A DNA stretch of 64,000 nt from VRUE01 sp963770315 (GTDB lineage Bacteria > Actinomycetota > Thermoleophilia > Solirubrobacterales > 70-9): assembly GCA_963770315.1 (NCBI GenBank), contig CAVYPC010000001.1:10573-74572 (forward strand), written 5' to 3'. Below are positions 33,671-42,381 of the stretch, one piece after another (positions within the stretch are counted from its first letter, which is position 1; the number at the start of each line of letters is the position of its first letter). The position numbers and the translations under genes were made by a program. Below the pieces are notes generated by a model. That model was not told where the DNA came from. It ran no database searches and saw only the letters and a program-made list of their open reading frames with translations.

Positions 33671-34252
33671 ATGAAGACGCCGGGCCGAAGCGCCGAGCGG
33701 CTCGCCGACGAGGAGCTGATGCCCCTGATCGGCAAGCAGGACGCCGCGGCGTTCGAGGTCTTCTACGACCGCCACGGCGGCGTCGCCTACTCGCTGGCGT
33801 ACAGGATCGTCGGCGAGCGGGCGGCCGCCGAAGACGTGACGCAGGAGGCATTCGTCTCGATCTGGCGCAGCGGCGGCCGCTATGACCGGGCGCGCGGCAG
33901 CGTCCGCTCCTGGACGCTGGGGATCGTCCGCAACCGGGCGATCGACCTGCTGCGCAGCCGCTCCGGCCGGGCGCCGAAGCTCGGTTTCGACGACGAGGCG
34001 GTGCTCGAGCAGCGACCCGCGGAGGAGCTCACCGACATCGAGGCGCTGCGCCGCGAGACCGCAGAAGAGCTGCGCGGCGCGCTCGGCGAGCTGCCCGGCG
34101 AGCAGTCGAAGGTGATCGAGCTTGCCTATTTCGGCGGCTTCAGCCAGTCGGAGATCGCGGCGATGCTGAGCGTGCCCCTGGGCACGGTTAAGGGGCGGAT
34201 GCGGCTGGGCTTGGAGAAGATCCGGGGACGACTTGCGGAGGGCTTGGCGTGA
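33671..34252 (+). CDS. ECF-family RNA polymerase sigma factor (SigK-like)
   Basis: A 193-residue sigma-70 family factor with region 2 (FYDRHGGVAYSLAYRI, AEDVTQEAFVSIWR) and region 4 (LPGEQSKVIELAYFGGFSQSEIAAML, VPLGTVKGRMR). This is the SigK/RskA type. It begins 21 bases after the ferritin-like operon genes and overlaps the anti-sigma gene by four bases (GTGA). The arrangement implies that the ferritin-like proteins belong to its regulon or signal chain. Confidence 0.92.
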   Translation: MKTPGRSAERLADEELMPLIGKQDAAAFEVFYDRHGGVAYSLAYRIVGERAAAEDVTQEAFVSIWRSGGRYDRARGSVRSWTLGIVRNRAIDLLRSRSGRAPKLGFDDEAVLEQRPAEELTDIEALRRETAEELRGALGELPGEQSKVIELAYFGGFSQSEIAAMLSVPLGTVKGRMRLGLEKIRGRLAEGLA

Positions 34253-34959
34253 ACGAGAGAGAGCACGAGATGCGCCGGGACGAGCTTGCGGCCTACCTGC
34301 TGGGCGCGCTCGAGCCGGGAGAGGCCGCGGCGCTGGAGCAGCACCTCGCCGCCTGCGAGGTATGCCGCACCGAGCTGGCCTGGCTGCGGCCGGCGGCCCA
34401 GGTGCTGCCGGAGACGGTGGAGCGGCGCGAGCCTCCGGCGGAGCTGCGGAGGCGGATCATGGAGGAGGTCGGGGCTGGCGCCAGCCGGCACCCCAGGCGA
34501 GAGCGACGAAGGCTATTCGCCGGCCTCCGCCGTGGCGAGGGCGGCCGGCGTCCCGCCAGCCTGCGTCCCGCCGCGGGACTGGTCGCCCTCCTTGTGATCG
34601 CGGCCGGGATCGCCGGCTACGCGATCAGCGACGGGGGCTCGGGGGGCAGTGCCACCACCGTGGCCGCCGGCCACGCACCCGGGGTGACCGCGGAGATGGT
34701 CCGCGACGGCGACTCGGGGACGCTGCGGCTGGCCAACGTCCAGCAGCTGCCTCCCGATCAGGTCCTGCAGGCGTGGGTGGGGCGCGGCAAGCGGATCGAA
34801 TCGGCGAAGACGCTGTTCGTCCCCAACCGCGACGGTACCGCGACCGTCGCGATCGACCACATGAACGGCGTCAACACGGTGATGGTGACCGCCGAGCCGC
34901 GCGGCGGCAGCGACTACCCGACCAGCAAACCGATCGTCAGCGTGGCCATACAGCAGTAG
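34249..34959 (+). CDS. RskA-type membrane anti-sigma factor
   Basis: A 236-residue anti-sigma factor. The cytoplasmic N-terminus has the zinc-associated anti-sigma pattern His32-x3-Cys36-x2-Cys39 (HLAACEVC), a basic stretch follows, then one membrane helix (about 106-126) and an extracellular RskA C-terminal domain. It holds the cognate sigma factor at the membrane until a signal leads to its release by proteolysis. The zinc cysteines suggest a redox-sensitive switch. GTG 34249 overlaps the sigma stop; ATG 34270 is an alternative. Confidence 0.9.
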   Translation: MNEREHEMRRDELAAYLLGALEPGEAAALEQHLAACEVCRTELAWLRPAAQVLPETVERREPPAELRRRIMEEVGAGASRHPRRERRRLFAGLRRGEGGRRPASLRPAAGLVALLVIAAGIAGYAISDGGSGGSATTVAAGHAPGVTAEMVRDGDSGTLRLANVQQLPPDQVLQAWVGRGKRIESAKTLFVPNRDGTATVAIDHMNGVNTVMVTAEPRGGSDYPTSKPIVSVAIQQ

Positions 34960-34967
34960 GCGACGGA

Positions 34968-35681
34968 CTATCGCCCGTACCTGTCCGACGAGAGGACCAG
35001 CTGCTCGGGGATCGCCGCGCGAGGCGGCGGCGCCGGATCGGCGCGGACCGAGACCGTCTCGGCGACGCTGTGCGAGACCTGGTGCGAGCCGTCGGCGGAG
35101 GAGATGGTCACGCCGTCGTCATCGCTGCTCTTCACCGTGCCCTCCAGACCCGGTTCCAAGCCCGCCGCTTTGAGGTAGTGCAGCAGCTCCTCGGCCTCGT
35201 TCTCGAAGCGCAGGACGCAAACCGCGGCGCCGACCTCGACGTCGGCCAGCAGCGAGCCCCGCTCGCGGGCGCCCTCGACGATCGGGTGGCCGTGCGGGCA
35301 GGTCGTCGCGTCGCCGATTGCCGCCCGCATCCGCTCCTCCAAGACAGGCGACATCGCGTGCTCGATCCGCTCGGCCTCCTCGTGCACCTCGTCCCAGGGG
35401 ATGCCGAGCACGTCGGTGAGGAAGCGCTCGATCATGCGGTGGCGGCGGACGATATGGCTGGCGTGCTCGCGGCCGGACTCGGTGAAGCCGAGCGACTTGT
35501 CGGCGTTGCGCTCGACGTAGCCGTCATCGACCAGGCGGCCGACCATCTCGTGGACGGTGGGGGGCGAGAGCTGCATCGCGCGGGCGATGTTGGCGCCGGT
35601 CATCGGCAGCTCGGCCTCCTCCAGCCAGAACATCGTCTCCAGGTACTCCTGCTCGGCGACGGTCGCTGTCTCCTGCGACAA
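34968..35681 (-). CDS. DtxR/IdeR-family metal-dependent regulator
   Basis: A 237-residue regulator with an N-terminal winged helix (VAEQEYLETMFWLEEAEL, then LSPPTVHEMVGRL), a dimerisation and metal-binding domain with HRMIERFL, HEEAERIEH and CPHGHP, and a C-terminal SH3-like FeoA domain of about 75 residues. Family members repress iron or manganese uptake genes when metal is bound. It sits tail-to-tail with the ferritin-like/sigma operon, which ends eight bases away, so local metal homeostasis is a sensible theme. Start ATG 35681. Confidence 0.9.
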   Translation of the reverse strand: MSQETATVAEQEYLETMFWLEEAELPMTGANIARAMQLSPPTVHEMVGRLVDDGYVERNADKSLGFTESGREHASHIVRRHRMIERFLTDVLGIPWDEVHEEAERIEHAMSPVLEERMRAAIGDATTCPHGHPIVEGARERGSLLADVEVGAAVCVLRFENEAEELLHYLKAAGLEPGLEGTVKSSDDDGVTISSADGSHQVSHSVAETVSVRADPAPPPRAAIPEQLVLSSDRYGR

Positions 35682-35745
35682 GCTTTGCTCCTTCCACGGG
35701 TCGATCAGTCGGGGCCAGCCGATACTAGCTAGCCGGCGGGGGCGA

Positions 35746-36561
35746 TCAGCCGCGCTCCATCAGGGTCGAGACTACGGCCTCGTAGAAGCCGTCGCCCATC
35801 GTCCCCTCGGTGACGGTTGCGTTGTCCCAGGCGGCGAGCGCGGCGCGCAGGCCCGGGTCGCGCGCGGGGCCGTTGGCGACGACGAAGAAGCGTCCCACCG
35901 CAGCGGCGACCTCGAGATCCTCGACCGAGTCGCCGACCGCGATGCAGTCGGCCGGGTCATAGCCGCGGGCGCGGGCGTGAGCGGTGACGGCGTTCGCCTT
36001 GCTGACCATCAGCGGCACCAGGTGGTAGGCGTGGGTGGGGCCGTCGATGGCGGCCATCTCGCGGCCGATCGCGCCGTTGTCGAGCAGGCGCAGGTCGCCG
36101 TGGCCCTCGGCGCCGAGCAGCTCGTTGGCCTCGTCGACGTCGACCTTGCCGCGGAAGAGGTGAGAGAGGACGCGACCGTGGTGCCAGGGCGAGTGGTACT
36201 CGAGTCGCCCCTCGAAGCGCTCGAAGAGCAGCTTGGGGATGCCGCGCCGCTCGATCTTCTCGTAGACCGTGCCCTCCTCGTCGGGGACGAGCTCGCCGGT
36301 CAAGAGCGTCGTCTCGCCGTCGGCAGCGAAGGCGCAGCCGGCCTCGTAGATGTAGGAGGTCTGACCCATCAGCCGGGCGGCCTCGTGGACCTGGGGCTCG
36401 CGCCGGCCGGACATGATCGTGACCTCGACCCCGGCCCGGTGGCAGGCCTCGAGGCCGCGCGCCTGGGCGAGCGAGAAGCCCCCGTCGGCATCGCGGAACA
36501 GCGACGCCCCTTGGCCGAGAAGGGTCCCGTCGAGGTCGGTGTAGACGCATCGCAGTGCCAT
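35746..36561 (-). CDS. HAD-IIB phosphatase (mannosyl-3-phosphoglycerate phosphatase-like)
   Basis: A 271-residue HAD hydrolase of subfamily IIB. Motif I is YTDLDGTLL with nucleophile and acid Asp, motif II is IMSGR, motif III is the Lys in MVSKANAV, and motif IV is AVGDSVEDLE. The cap order and the MVSK...GDS pattern are closest to mannosyl-3-phosphoglycerate or sucrose-phosphate phosphatase-like enzymes, but no sugar-phosphate synthase is adjacent, so the substrate is open. The gene is divergent from folP with only 23 bases between, and precedes the DtxR gene on the same strand. Confidence 0.82.
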   Translation of the reverse strand: MALRCVYTDLDGTLLGQGASLFRDADGGFSLAQARGLEACHRAGVEVTIMSGRREPQVHEAARLMGQTSYIYEAGCAFAADGETTLLTGELVPDEEGTVYEKIERRGIPKLLFERFEGRLEYHSPWHHGRVLSHLFRGKVDVDEANELLGAEGHGDLRLLDNGAIGREMAAIDGPTHAYHLVPLMVSKANAVTAHARARGYDPADCIAVGDSVEDLEVAAAVGRFFVVANGPARDPGLRAALAAWDNATVTEGTMGDGFYEAVVSTLMERG

Positions 36562-36584
36562 GGTGCGGTCGCTACGGTAGCGGC

Positions 36585-37433
36585 GTGCCCTGGAAGCTTG
36601 CCGATCGGACCCTCGACCTCGCGCAGCCCATCGCAGCCGGGATCGTCAACGTGACCGTCGACTCGATGTTCGAGGGGGCGCGCAGCGGGACGCCCGAGCA
36701 GGCCGTCGCCGACGGGCTTGCGCTGGTCGGGGCCGGCTTCGACATGCTCGACGTGGGGGCGGTGGCTGCGCGCAGCGGCCCGCCGGTGGCGGCGGAGACC
36801 GAGGCTGCGGCGCTGGTGCCGGCGATCGAGGGCCTGGCCGCGGCGGGCGTGCCGGTCTCCGCCGACACCTTCTCGGTCGAGGTGGCGCGGCGGGCGCTGG
36901 AGGCAGGGGCGGTCGCCGTCAACGACATCTCCGGCGGCTCGGAGGAGATGTTCGAGCTGGTCGCCGAGAGCGGTTGCGGCTACGTGCTGATGCACATCGA
37001 GGGGCCGCCGCGGGTCGATCGTCCTCCACGTTCCTACGACGACGTGGTCGAGCACCTGAAGTCGTGGTTCGGGGGGAGAGTCGAGGTGGCCTCGCGACTT
37101 GGAGTGGGCGAGGAGCAGATCGCGATCGACCCCGGACTCGACTTCGACCTGACCACGGCGCAGGATCTGGAGATCCTGCGCCGGCTCGACGAGCTGCGCG
37201 AGCTCGGCCTGCCGCTCTACGTCTCGCTCTCGCGCAAGGACTTCATCGGCGCCGTGCTGGCGGGGAGCTGGGAGGAGCGACTCCCGCCCGGCGAGCGCGA
37301 GTGGGGCACGGTCGCGGCGGCGGCGCTGGCGGTGCGCGAGGGCGCAGACATCCTCAGGATTCACGACCGCTCGACCTTGCAGGCCGTAAGGGTTGCTGGC
37401 CAGATCGCTCGACCCGCGCGGAGCCGCGCCTGA
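36585..37433 (+). CDS. Dihydropteroate synthase-like protein with altered substrate loops
   Basis: A 282-residue TIM-barrel enzyme of the DHPS family (folate synthesis: pterin pyrophosphate plus p-aminobenzoate). Core features are present: NDISGG, LMHIEGPP, IDPGLDF, SRKDFIG with its Lys, and RIHDR. Two hallmark loops differ: NVTPDSF reads NVTVDSM, and GGESTRPG reads GAVAARSG. These loops contact p-aminobenzoate and sulfonamides, so the protein may have changed substrate handling or be a DHPS homologue. GTG 36585 starts the conserved fold. The stop overlaps the helicase start (TGATG). Confidence 0.8.
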   Translation: MPWKLADRTLDLAQPIAAGIVNVTVDSMFEGARSGTPEQAVADGLALVGAGFDMLDVGAVAARSGPPVAAETEAAALVPAIEGLAAAGVPVSADTFSVEVARRALEAGAVAVNDISGGSEEMFELVAESGCGYVLMHIEGPPRVDRPPRSYDDVVEHLKSWFGGRVEVASRLGVGEEQIAIDPGLDFDLTTAQDLEILRRLDELRELGLPLYVSLSRKDFIGAVLAGSWEERLPPGEREWGTVAAAALAVREGADILRIHDRSTLQAVRVAGQIARPARSRA

Positions 37434-39706
37434 TGGCGAAGAGTCTTCTGGAGACGCCTTGGGCGATCGCTATCGATCCTGCGCGAAGGGACGGGCGCAT
37501 CGTCGCCGAGAGCAGCGAGCCCGAGCGCAAGGCGAAGCCGGTGGCGATGCCGCCCTCGCTCGACCCGGGCCTGGTCGAGGCTCTGGGCAGGGCTGGGATC
37601 GCCCGCCTCTACTCGCACCAGCGCGAAGCGCTGAAGGCGGCCGCCGCCTCCAACCTCGTGATCACCAGCGGCACCGCCTCCGGCAAGAGCCTCGCCTTCA
37701 ACCTGCCGGTGCTCGACGGCATCGCCCGCGACTCCAAGCGCCGCGCCCTCTACCTCTACCCGACCAAGGCGCTCGCCCAGGACCAGGCACGCAAGCTCGC
37801 CGCGCTGCGCCCCCCCGGGCTGCGCGAGGCGATCTACGACGGCGACACGCCGCGCGAGGAGCGGCCGTCGATCCGCCGCCGCAACAACCTCGTCCTCACC
37901 AACCCCGACATGCTCCACGTCGGGTTGCTGCCCCACCACAAGAGCTGGGGCGACTTCCTCGCCAACCTCGGCTGGGTCGTGGTCGACGAGGCGCATACCT
38001 ACCGCGGCGTCTTCGGCTCCCACGTCGCCAACGTGCTGCGGCGGCTGCGGCGGGTGGCGCGGGCCTACGGCTCCGAGCCCCGCTTCCTGCTCGCTTCGGC
38101 GACGATCGCCAATCCGCTCGAGTTGGCGGAGCGCCTGGTCGGCGAGCCGTTCGAGCTGATCGACGACGACGGTGCGCCGCGGACCGGGCGCGAGATCGCG
38201 ATGTGGAACCCGCCGCTGATCGACAAGGCGAGCGGGACGCGCCGCTCGGCGCTCTCCGAGGCGGCGGAGCTGCTGGTCGAGCTGGTCTCCCAAGGAGTGA
38301 GGACGATCTGCTTCCTCAGGAGCCGGCGCGGGATCGAGCTGATCCAGCGCTTCGCCCGCGAGGCGCTGGAGGCGCGCGGCAAGCCCGAGCTGGCGGCGCG
38401 GATCGCCCCCTACCGCGGCGGCTACACGCCGCAGCAGCGGCGCGACATCGAGGCGCGGCTAGCGGCGGGGGAGCTGCTTGCCGTGGTCGCCACCGACGCG
38501 CTCGAGCTGGGGATCGACATCGGCGAGCTCGACGCGGCGATCTGCGTCACCTTCCCCGGCACCGTCGCCAGCCTGCGGCAGATGTGGGGCCGGGCGGGGA
38601 GGCAGCGGCGCGGGCTGGCGGTCTACGTCGCCGGCGCCGACGCGCTCGACCAGTTCTTCTGCCGCCACCCAGACGAGTTCGTCGGGAGGCCCGTGGAGGC
38701 GGCGATCCTCGACCACGAGAGCGAGCAGATCGCTTCGCGGCACATGGTCGCCGCCGCCTACGAGCTGCCGTTGACCAGCGCCGACGACGAGGTCTTCGGC
38801 CCGGGCTGGCGCGAGCGCGCGGAGCGGCTGACGTCGGCCGGCGAGCTGCGCCGTGCCGGCGGCCGGCTGCTGCCCAGCAGCAGCGAGTTCGTCGCCTCGA
38901 AGATCCCGCTGCGCTCGGCTTCGGCCGACTCGGTTGCTGTGATCGAGCGCGACTCCGGCGAGATGCTCGGCCTGGTCGAGGCCGAGCGGGCCTTCACGAC
39001 GATCCATCCGGGCGCGATCTACCTCCACCTCGGCCGCTCCTACGAGGTCGAGCAGCTCGACCTCGAGGGCCGGCGGGCGATCGTCTCCCGCTTCGACGGC
39101 GACTGGTACACGCGGCCGAAAAAGGAGACCGAGATATACATCGAGCGGGTGCGGGAGCAGCGCTCGACCGCCGGCGTGGAGCTGCACTTCGGCGAAGTCT
39201 CGGTGAGCGAGCAGGTGATCGCCTTCCAGCGGGTCTCGATCTCCGAGCAGGAGCCGATCGACATCGTCGCCCTGGAGCTGCCGGAGCAGCATTTCGTCAC
39301 CCAGGCGCTCTGGTACGTGCTGCCGGACCGGCTCAACGGCGCACTGCCGCCCGACGTGCTGCTCGGCGCCCTGCACGCCACCGAGCACGGTCAGATCGCC
39401 GTGCTGCCGCTGATCGCGATGTGCGACCGCTGGGACATCGGCGGCCTCTCGACCAACGTCCACTTCCAGACCGGGCGGGCGACGATCTTCATCTACGACG
39501 GTCACCCCGGCGGGGTGGGGATCGCGCTGCGCGGTTACGAGCAGTTCGAGCGCCTGCTCGGCGACGCCGAGCGGCTGATTGGCGAGTGCCCCTGCGAGTC
39601 CGGCTGCCCCTCCTGCGTGCAGAGCCCCAAGTGCGGCAACCTCAACGAACCGCTGCACAAGGAGGGGGCCCTGGAGTTGATGAGGGCGATGAAGGGAGCG
39701 CAGTGA
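37433..39706 (+). CDS. DEAH-box helicase with DUF1998 zinc domain (MrfA-like)
   Basis: A 757-residue superfamily 2 helicase. Walker A is SGTASGKS (79-86), motif II is DEAH (185-188), motif III SATIAN, and motif VI MWGRAGRQRRG. The C-terminal DUF1998 region ends with four clustered cysteines (CPCESGCPSC...KCGN), the metal site of MrfA/Hrq1-type helicases that act with 3'-5' polarity in DNA repair such as mitomycin damage in Bacillus. An accessory MrfB nuclease is not adjacent. The ATG overlaps the folP stop; the stop overlaps the next start (GTGA). Confidence 0.9.
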   Translation: MAKSLLETPWAIAIDPARRDGRIVAESSEPERKAKPVAMPPSLDPGLVEALGRAGIARLYSHQREALKAAAASNLVITSGTASGKSLAFNLPVLDGIARDSKRRALYLYPTKALAQDQARKLAALRPPGLREAIYDGDTPREERPSIRRRNNLVLTNPDMLHVGLLPHHKSWGDFLANLGWVVVDEAHTYRGVFGSHVANVLRRLRRVARAYGSEPRFLLASATIANPLELAERLVGEPFELIDDDGAPRTGREIAMWNPPLIDKASGTRRSALSEAAELLVELVSQGVRTICFLRSRRGIELIQRFAREALEARGKPELAARIAPYRGGYTPQQRRDIEARLAAGELLAVVATDALELGIDIGELDAAICVTFPGTVASLRQMWGRAGRQRRGLAVYVAGADALDQFFCRHPDEFVGRPVEAAILDHESEQIASRHMVAAAYELPLTSADDEVFGPGWRERAERLTSAGELRRAGGRLLPSSSEFVASKIPLRSASADSVAVIERDSGEMLGLVEAERAFTTIHPGAIYLHLGRSYEVEQLDLEGRRAIVSRFDGDWYTRPKKETEIYIERVREQRSTAGVELHFGEVSVSEQVIAFQRVSISEQEPIDIVALELPEQHFVTQALWYVLPDRLNGALPPDVLLGALHATEHGQIAVLPLIAMCDRWDIGGLSTNVHFQTGRATIFIYDGHPGGVGIALRGYEQFERLLGDAERLIGECPCESGCPSCVQSPKCGNLNEPLHKEGALELMRAMKGAQ

Positions 39707-40257
39707 AGGGAGGGGGTGGGGCTCGCCCTCACGAACAGCGGGGAGGTTCGGTTGAGCCCCACCCCCTCCCTTCTGAGCGCGCGCGTCAGATCGCCGTCAT
39801 CGGCTCCAGTAGCTGCGGGGAGGAGACCGAGGCGTGGCGGCTGGCGGAGGAGGTCGGGCGGTTGCTCGCCGAGGCGGGGGCGACGGTCGTCTGCGGCGGG
39901 GGAGGCGGGGTGATGGAAGCGGTGGCTCGCGGTGCGGCGGGAGCCGGGGGCGAGGTGATCGGCATCCTGCCCTGGGTCTCGCCGGAGGACGCGAACCCAC
40001 ACTGCACCCACGTGGTTGCCACCGGGATCGGCCACGCGCGGAACCTCGCCGTCGCCGCCTCGGGCGAGGCGGCGATTGCGGTCGGCGGCGAATGGGGCAC
40101 CCTCTCTGAGATCGCCCACGCCCGCAACCTGGGGCGGACCGTGGTGGCGCTGCGCAGCTGGAGCGTCTCGGGGCGCCAGCAGATGGAGGGAGGCCCGGGG
40201 ATCGTTCCCGCCGAGACCCCCGCCGAGGCGGTCGCGGCCGCCCTAGCCGCGATCTGA
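39703..40257 (+). CDS. TIGR00725/LOG-like Rossmann protein
   Basis: A 185-residue protein of the TIGR00725 group, related to LOG and DNA-processing Rossmann folds. IAVIGSSSC, VVCGGGGGVMEAVARGA, ILPW and GGEWGTLSEIAHA mark the nucleotide-binding loops. True LOG enzymes release cytokinin bases using a PGGxGTxxE motif; here it reads VGGEWGTLSE, so activity is uncertain. The only in-frame start is GTG 39703, which overlaps the helicase stop. The first 27 codons therefore run through a 20-bp inverted repeat. Convergent overlap of 15 bases with the GH15-like gene. Confidence 0.8.
   Translation: MKGGGGARPHEQRGGSVEPHPLPSERARQIAVIGSSSCGEETEAWRLAEEVGRLLAEAGATVVCGGGGGVMEAVARGAAGAGGEVIGILPWVSPEDANPHCTHVVATGIGHARNLAVAASGEAAIAVGGEWGTLSEIAHARNLGRTVVALRSWSVSGRQQMEGGPGIVPAETPAEAVAAALAAI
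39705..39773. repeat. 20-bp inverted repeat at the start of the LOG-like gene
   Basis: Arms 39705-39724 and 39754-39773 are perfect complements, G-rich on the left and C-rich on the right, with a 29-base loop. The arms resemble in composition those of the three conserved-core hairpins but lack the internal core. The element overlaps the helicase stop and lies inside the N-terminal coding region of the next gene. Confidence 0.85.
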
Positions 40258-41619
40258 TTCACCTCCTGGCCAGAGTTGGCGCAGGGCGAGGATCGCGAGG
40301 GCGTGGGACCAGGCGAGGGGGGTGGTCGAAGTGGGAAGGCCGGTCTGCGCGTCGACGCGCTCGGGAAGGAGGCCGAGCGGGGTGGCGGCTCGGCGCAGGT
40401 CGGCGATCAGCCGCAGCGCTGCGCGGCGCTCGCCAAGCGCGGCGAGGCTCCAGGCGGCCCAGGCCGTGGGGGCGGTCCATGGGTCTTCACCGCCCGTCCA
40501 GCTCTCGGAGGGGACGATCCCGAAGGGGCCGGAGCGGGCGGCGAGGCCCAGCAGGGTTCGCCGGAGCACAGGGAAGAGGGCGGGGCGGGGGAAGGGGCGC
40601 ACCGCCCAGGCCGCCGCCGAGTCCAGCCCCGAGCGAGGATTCCCGGCGTCCCGAACCAGACCGCGGGGAGTCGCGAAGAGGTGCCGGATGTGGGCGGCGC
40701 CGGCGCCGGAGGCGATGGCGTTGGCGAGGTAGTCGCCGGGGTCGCCCTCCTGGTAGTCGGCCCGTCCCCTCCACGCGGTCGCTCGCCGCGGCGCCGGGAG
40801 CCCGGCGGCGCGTCTTGCCGCGGCGGCCCAGCCGGCCGCGTCTCCCTGTGCGGCGCGGCCGGAGACGGGCGCGCCGTCTCCGCTGAAGCGAGCCGCCGCG
40901 CCGAGGTCGAGTCCGGCGAGGAGGCGTGCCACCCTGCGCGCCTCCGGCCGGTAGCCGGCCGAGGACATGGCGATCGCCGCGGTGGCCGCGTCGCGCGGCC
41001 AGACGTAGGCCCAGCCGTCGCGAGCCCCGGCGACGACCGCACCCGTTTGCCGGTCAGTGAGCGCCCGCAGCACCAGCAGCGAACGGAGGTACATCCGCCG
41101 CGCCCAGCCCGGAGCCGCAGGTCCCAGCGGCCGCGCTCCCGCCAGCCAGTGCCGGTCGGCACGGACCGCGCCCGGGCCGCCGATGCGCCGCACGACGACC
41201 GCCTTCTCACTGCCGAAGCGGGCGACCGTGCGCAGCACGTTGGTGCGCGGCACGTATCGCTGCCGGACCGAGTCGGCGCGCCACAGCGGCGGCGTCCTCC
41301 CGTTCTCGAGCCGCGCCCGCGCGACGATCGCATCGCCAGCCGGCACCGTCCCGGTGACCTGCCGCTGCGCCGGGACGACAACCAGCGCCCGCCCCGCCGG
41401 TCCCGGCGCCCGCAGGTCGACCACGTCGCCGTAGGCATCGACCGCCGCGGCGCGCCCGCCGCCGCCGACCACCGCCGTGCCGAGGAACGGCGGTGGCAAG
41501 CCGGGCAGGCCAGGCGGCGTCCGCGGGTCGCCCCGCTGCCCACCCGACAGCGCCAGCGCCGCCAGGACCACGGCGCCAAGCACGATTCCTGCACGGGCCC
41601 AGGCCATGGGCCAATCCAA
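40243..41619 (-). CDS. Glycoside hydrolase family 15-like protein, membrane-anchored
   Basis: A 458-residue protein with a signal anchor at residues 5-25. The alpha/alpha-barrel signatures of GH15 (glucoamylase, trehalase, glucodextranase-like) are visible: WAYVWPRDAATAA, GGEDPWTAP, LLPERVD with a likely catalytic Glu, and TTPLAWSHALAIL. The N-terminal 150 residues are a beta-rich domain as in bacterial GH15 enzymes. It probably cleaves alpha-linked glucans or oligosaccharides outside the membrane. The C-terminal half is more degenerate than in typical enzymes, so catalysis needs testing. Convergent overlap with the LOG-like gene. Confidence 0.75.
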   Translation of the reverse strand: MDWPMAWARAGIVLGAVVLAALALSGGQRGDPRTPPGLPGLPPPFLGTAVVGGGGRAAAVDAYGDVVDLRAPGPAGRALVVVPAQRQVTGTVPAGDAIVARARLENGRTPPLWRADSVRQRYVPRTNVLRTVARFGSEKAVVVRRIGGPGAVRADRHWLAGARPLGPAAPGWARRMYLRSLLVLRALTDRQTGAVVAGARDGWAYVWPRDAATAAIAMSSAGYRPEARRVARLLAGLDLGAAARFSGDGAPVSGRAAQGDAAGWAAAARRAAGLPAPRRATAWRGRADYQEGDPGDYLANAIASGAGAAHIRHLFATPRGLVRDAGNPRSGLDSAAAWAVRPFPRPALFPVLRRTLLGLAARSGPFGIVPSESWTGGEDPWTAPTAWAAWSLAALGERRAALRLIADLRRAATPLGLLPERVDAQTGLPTSTTPLAWSHALAILALRQLWPGGESDRG

Positions 41620-41683
41620 CCAGCCTCGTCCCGCCCCGGTCGCTAGCCTTCCGCTGCGCGGGCGCCGCCAGGCCCCAGCACAA

Positions 41684-41756
41684 GGCGAGGTAGCTCAGTT
41701 GGTAGAGCACACGACTGAAAATCGTGGTGTCGTGGGTTCGATTCCCACCCTCGCCA
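41684..41756 (+). tRNA. tRNA-Phe (GAA)
   Basis: The 73-base sequence folds as a cloverleaf: acceptor GGCGAGG with CCTCGCC, D-arm GCTC/GAGC, anticodon stem CACGA/TCGTG with loop CTGAAAA (anticodon GAA, phenylalanine), T-arm GTGGG/CCCAC with TTCGATT, discriminator A. CCA is not encoded. The 3' half from 41714 is repeated at 42574-42630, which marks an integration site. Confidence 0.97.
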
Positions 41757-41770
41757 TTGCTCGATCGTGC
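41714..41770 (+). repeat. att-like direct repeat, left copy (tRNA-Phe 3' half)
   Basis: 57 bases starting at the anticodon loop of tRNA-Phe and running 14 bases past the tRNA. They match 42574-42630 with a single mismatch (41755 C versus 42615 A). A tRNA 3' half repeated downstream is the usual attachment-site signature of site-specific integration. Confidence 0.9.
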
Positions 41771-41790
41771 TCGGGGAGGACAGGGGGTCG

Positions 41791-42381
41791 ATGAGCGACG
41801 CCGAGCTGCTCGCATTTTCCAAACGCGTTGTGGATCGTGCCTGGGCCGACCTGCCTCCCCCTGATCGCAGCTTGCTGGAGGCAATTAGGGCCGAGGGACG
41901 CGATGCCACTGCTCGCCCGCTCGGCGCCTACACCGACGAGCTGCGGCGTTCTGCGGGCTACGCGAGCTTCCCGGCTGCAGAGCGACAGCGCCAGGACGCC
42001 GCCGCCGGCCTCTGGATTCCCGAACTGAGGCTGGTGCTTCTCAACGTCGCCCATCCCAGCTTTCAGGGTCTCGACCGGCACAGCCTGGGATGGGCGTTAG
42101 CCAGGGTCGCCTGGCACGAGTGGGGCCATGCGCTTGCCTTTCACCGCGCCACGAGCGAGGACGTGTCTCGGGGCCGGGAGCTCCTGGCACTTGCGCCCCT
42201 CTCAATGGCCGAAAACGTCCGCTCTGCTGACTACCGTCAGCGCGAGTACACCCATGAGATCGTCGCCGAGGTCTATGCGCTGCTGATCAGTCGCCGGCGA
42301 CGGGGCGCCACCGGAAGGCCGCCCTGGCTTTCAGCGAAAATCTATGAGCTAGTTAGGAGGGTAGTGGGATGGAACCAATGA
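41791..42381 (+). CDS. HExxH zinc metallopeptidase-like protein on the tRNA-Phe mini-island
   Basis: A 196-residue protein with WHEWGHALAFH near residues 108-118, a zincin metal site, and an acidic helix EYTHEIVAEVYALL about 45 residues further that could supply the third ligand. This spacing recalls ImmA/IrrE-type (M78) peptidases found on mobile elements, though overall identity to them is not obvious. No signal peptide, so it probably acts inside the cell. ATG 41791 follows a GGAGGA-like site; a GTG at 41767 is possible. Its stop overlaps the next gene, indicating a coupled pair. Confidence 0.7.
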   Translation: MSDAELLAFSKRVVDRAWADLPPPDRSLLEAIRAEGRDATARPLGAYTDELRRSAGYASFPAAERQRQDAAAGLWIPELRLVLLNVAHPSFQGLDRHSLGWALARVAWHEWGHALAFHRATSEDVSRGRELLALAPLSMAENVRSADYRQREYTHEIVAEVYALLISRRRRGATGRPPWLSAKIYELVRRVVGWNQ

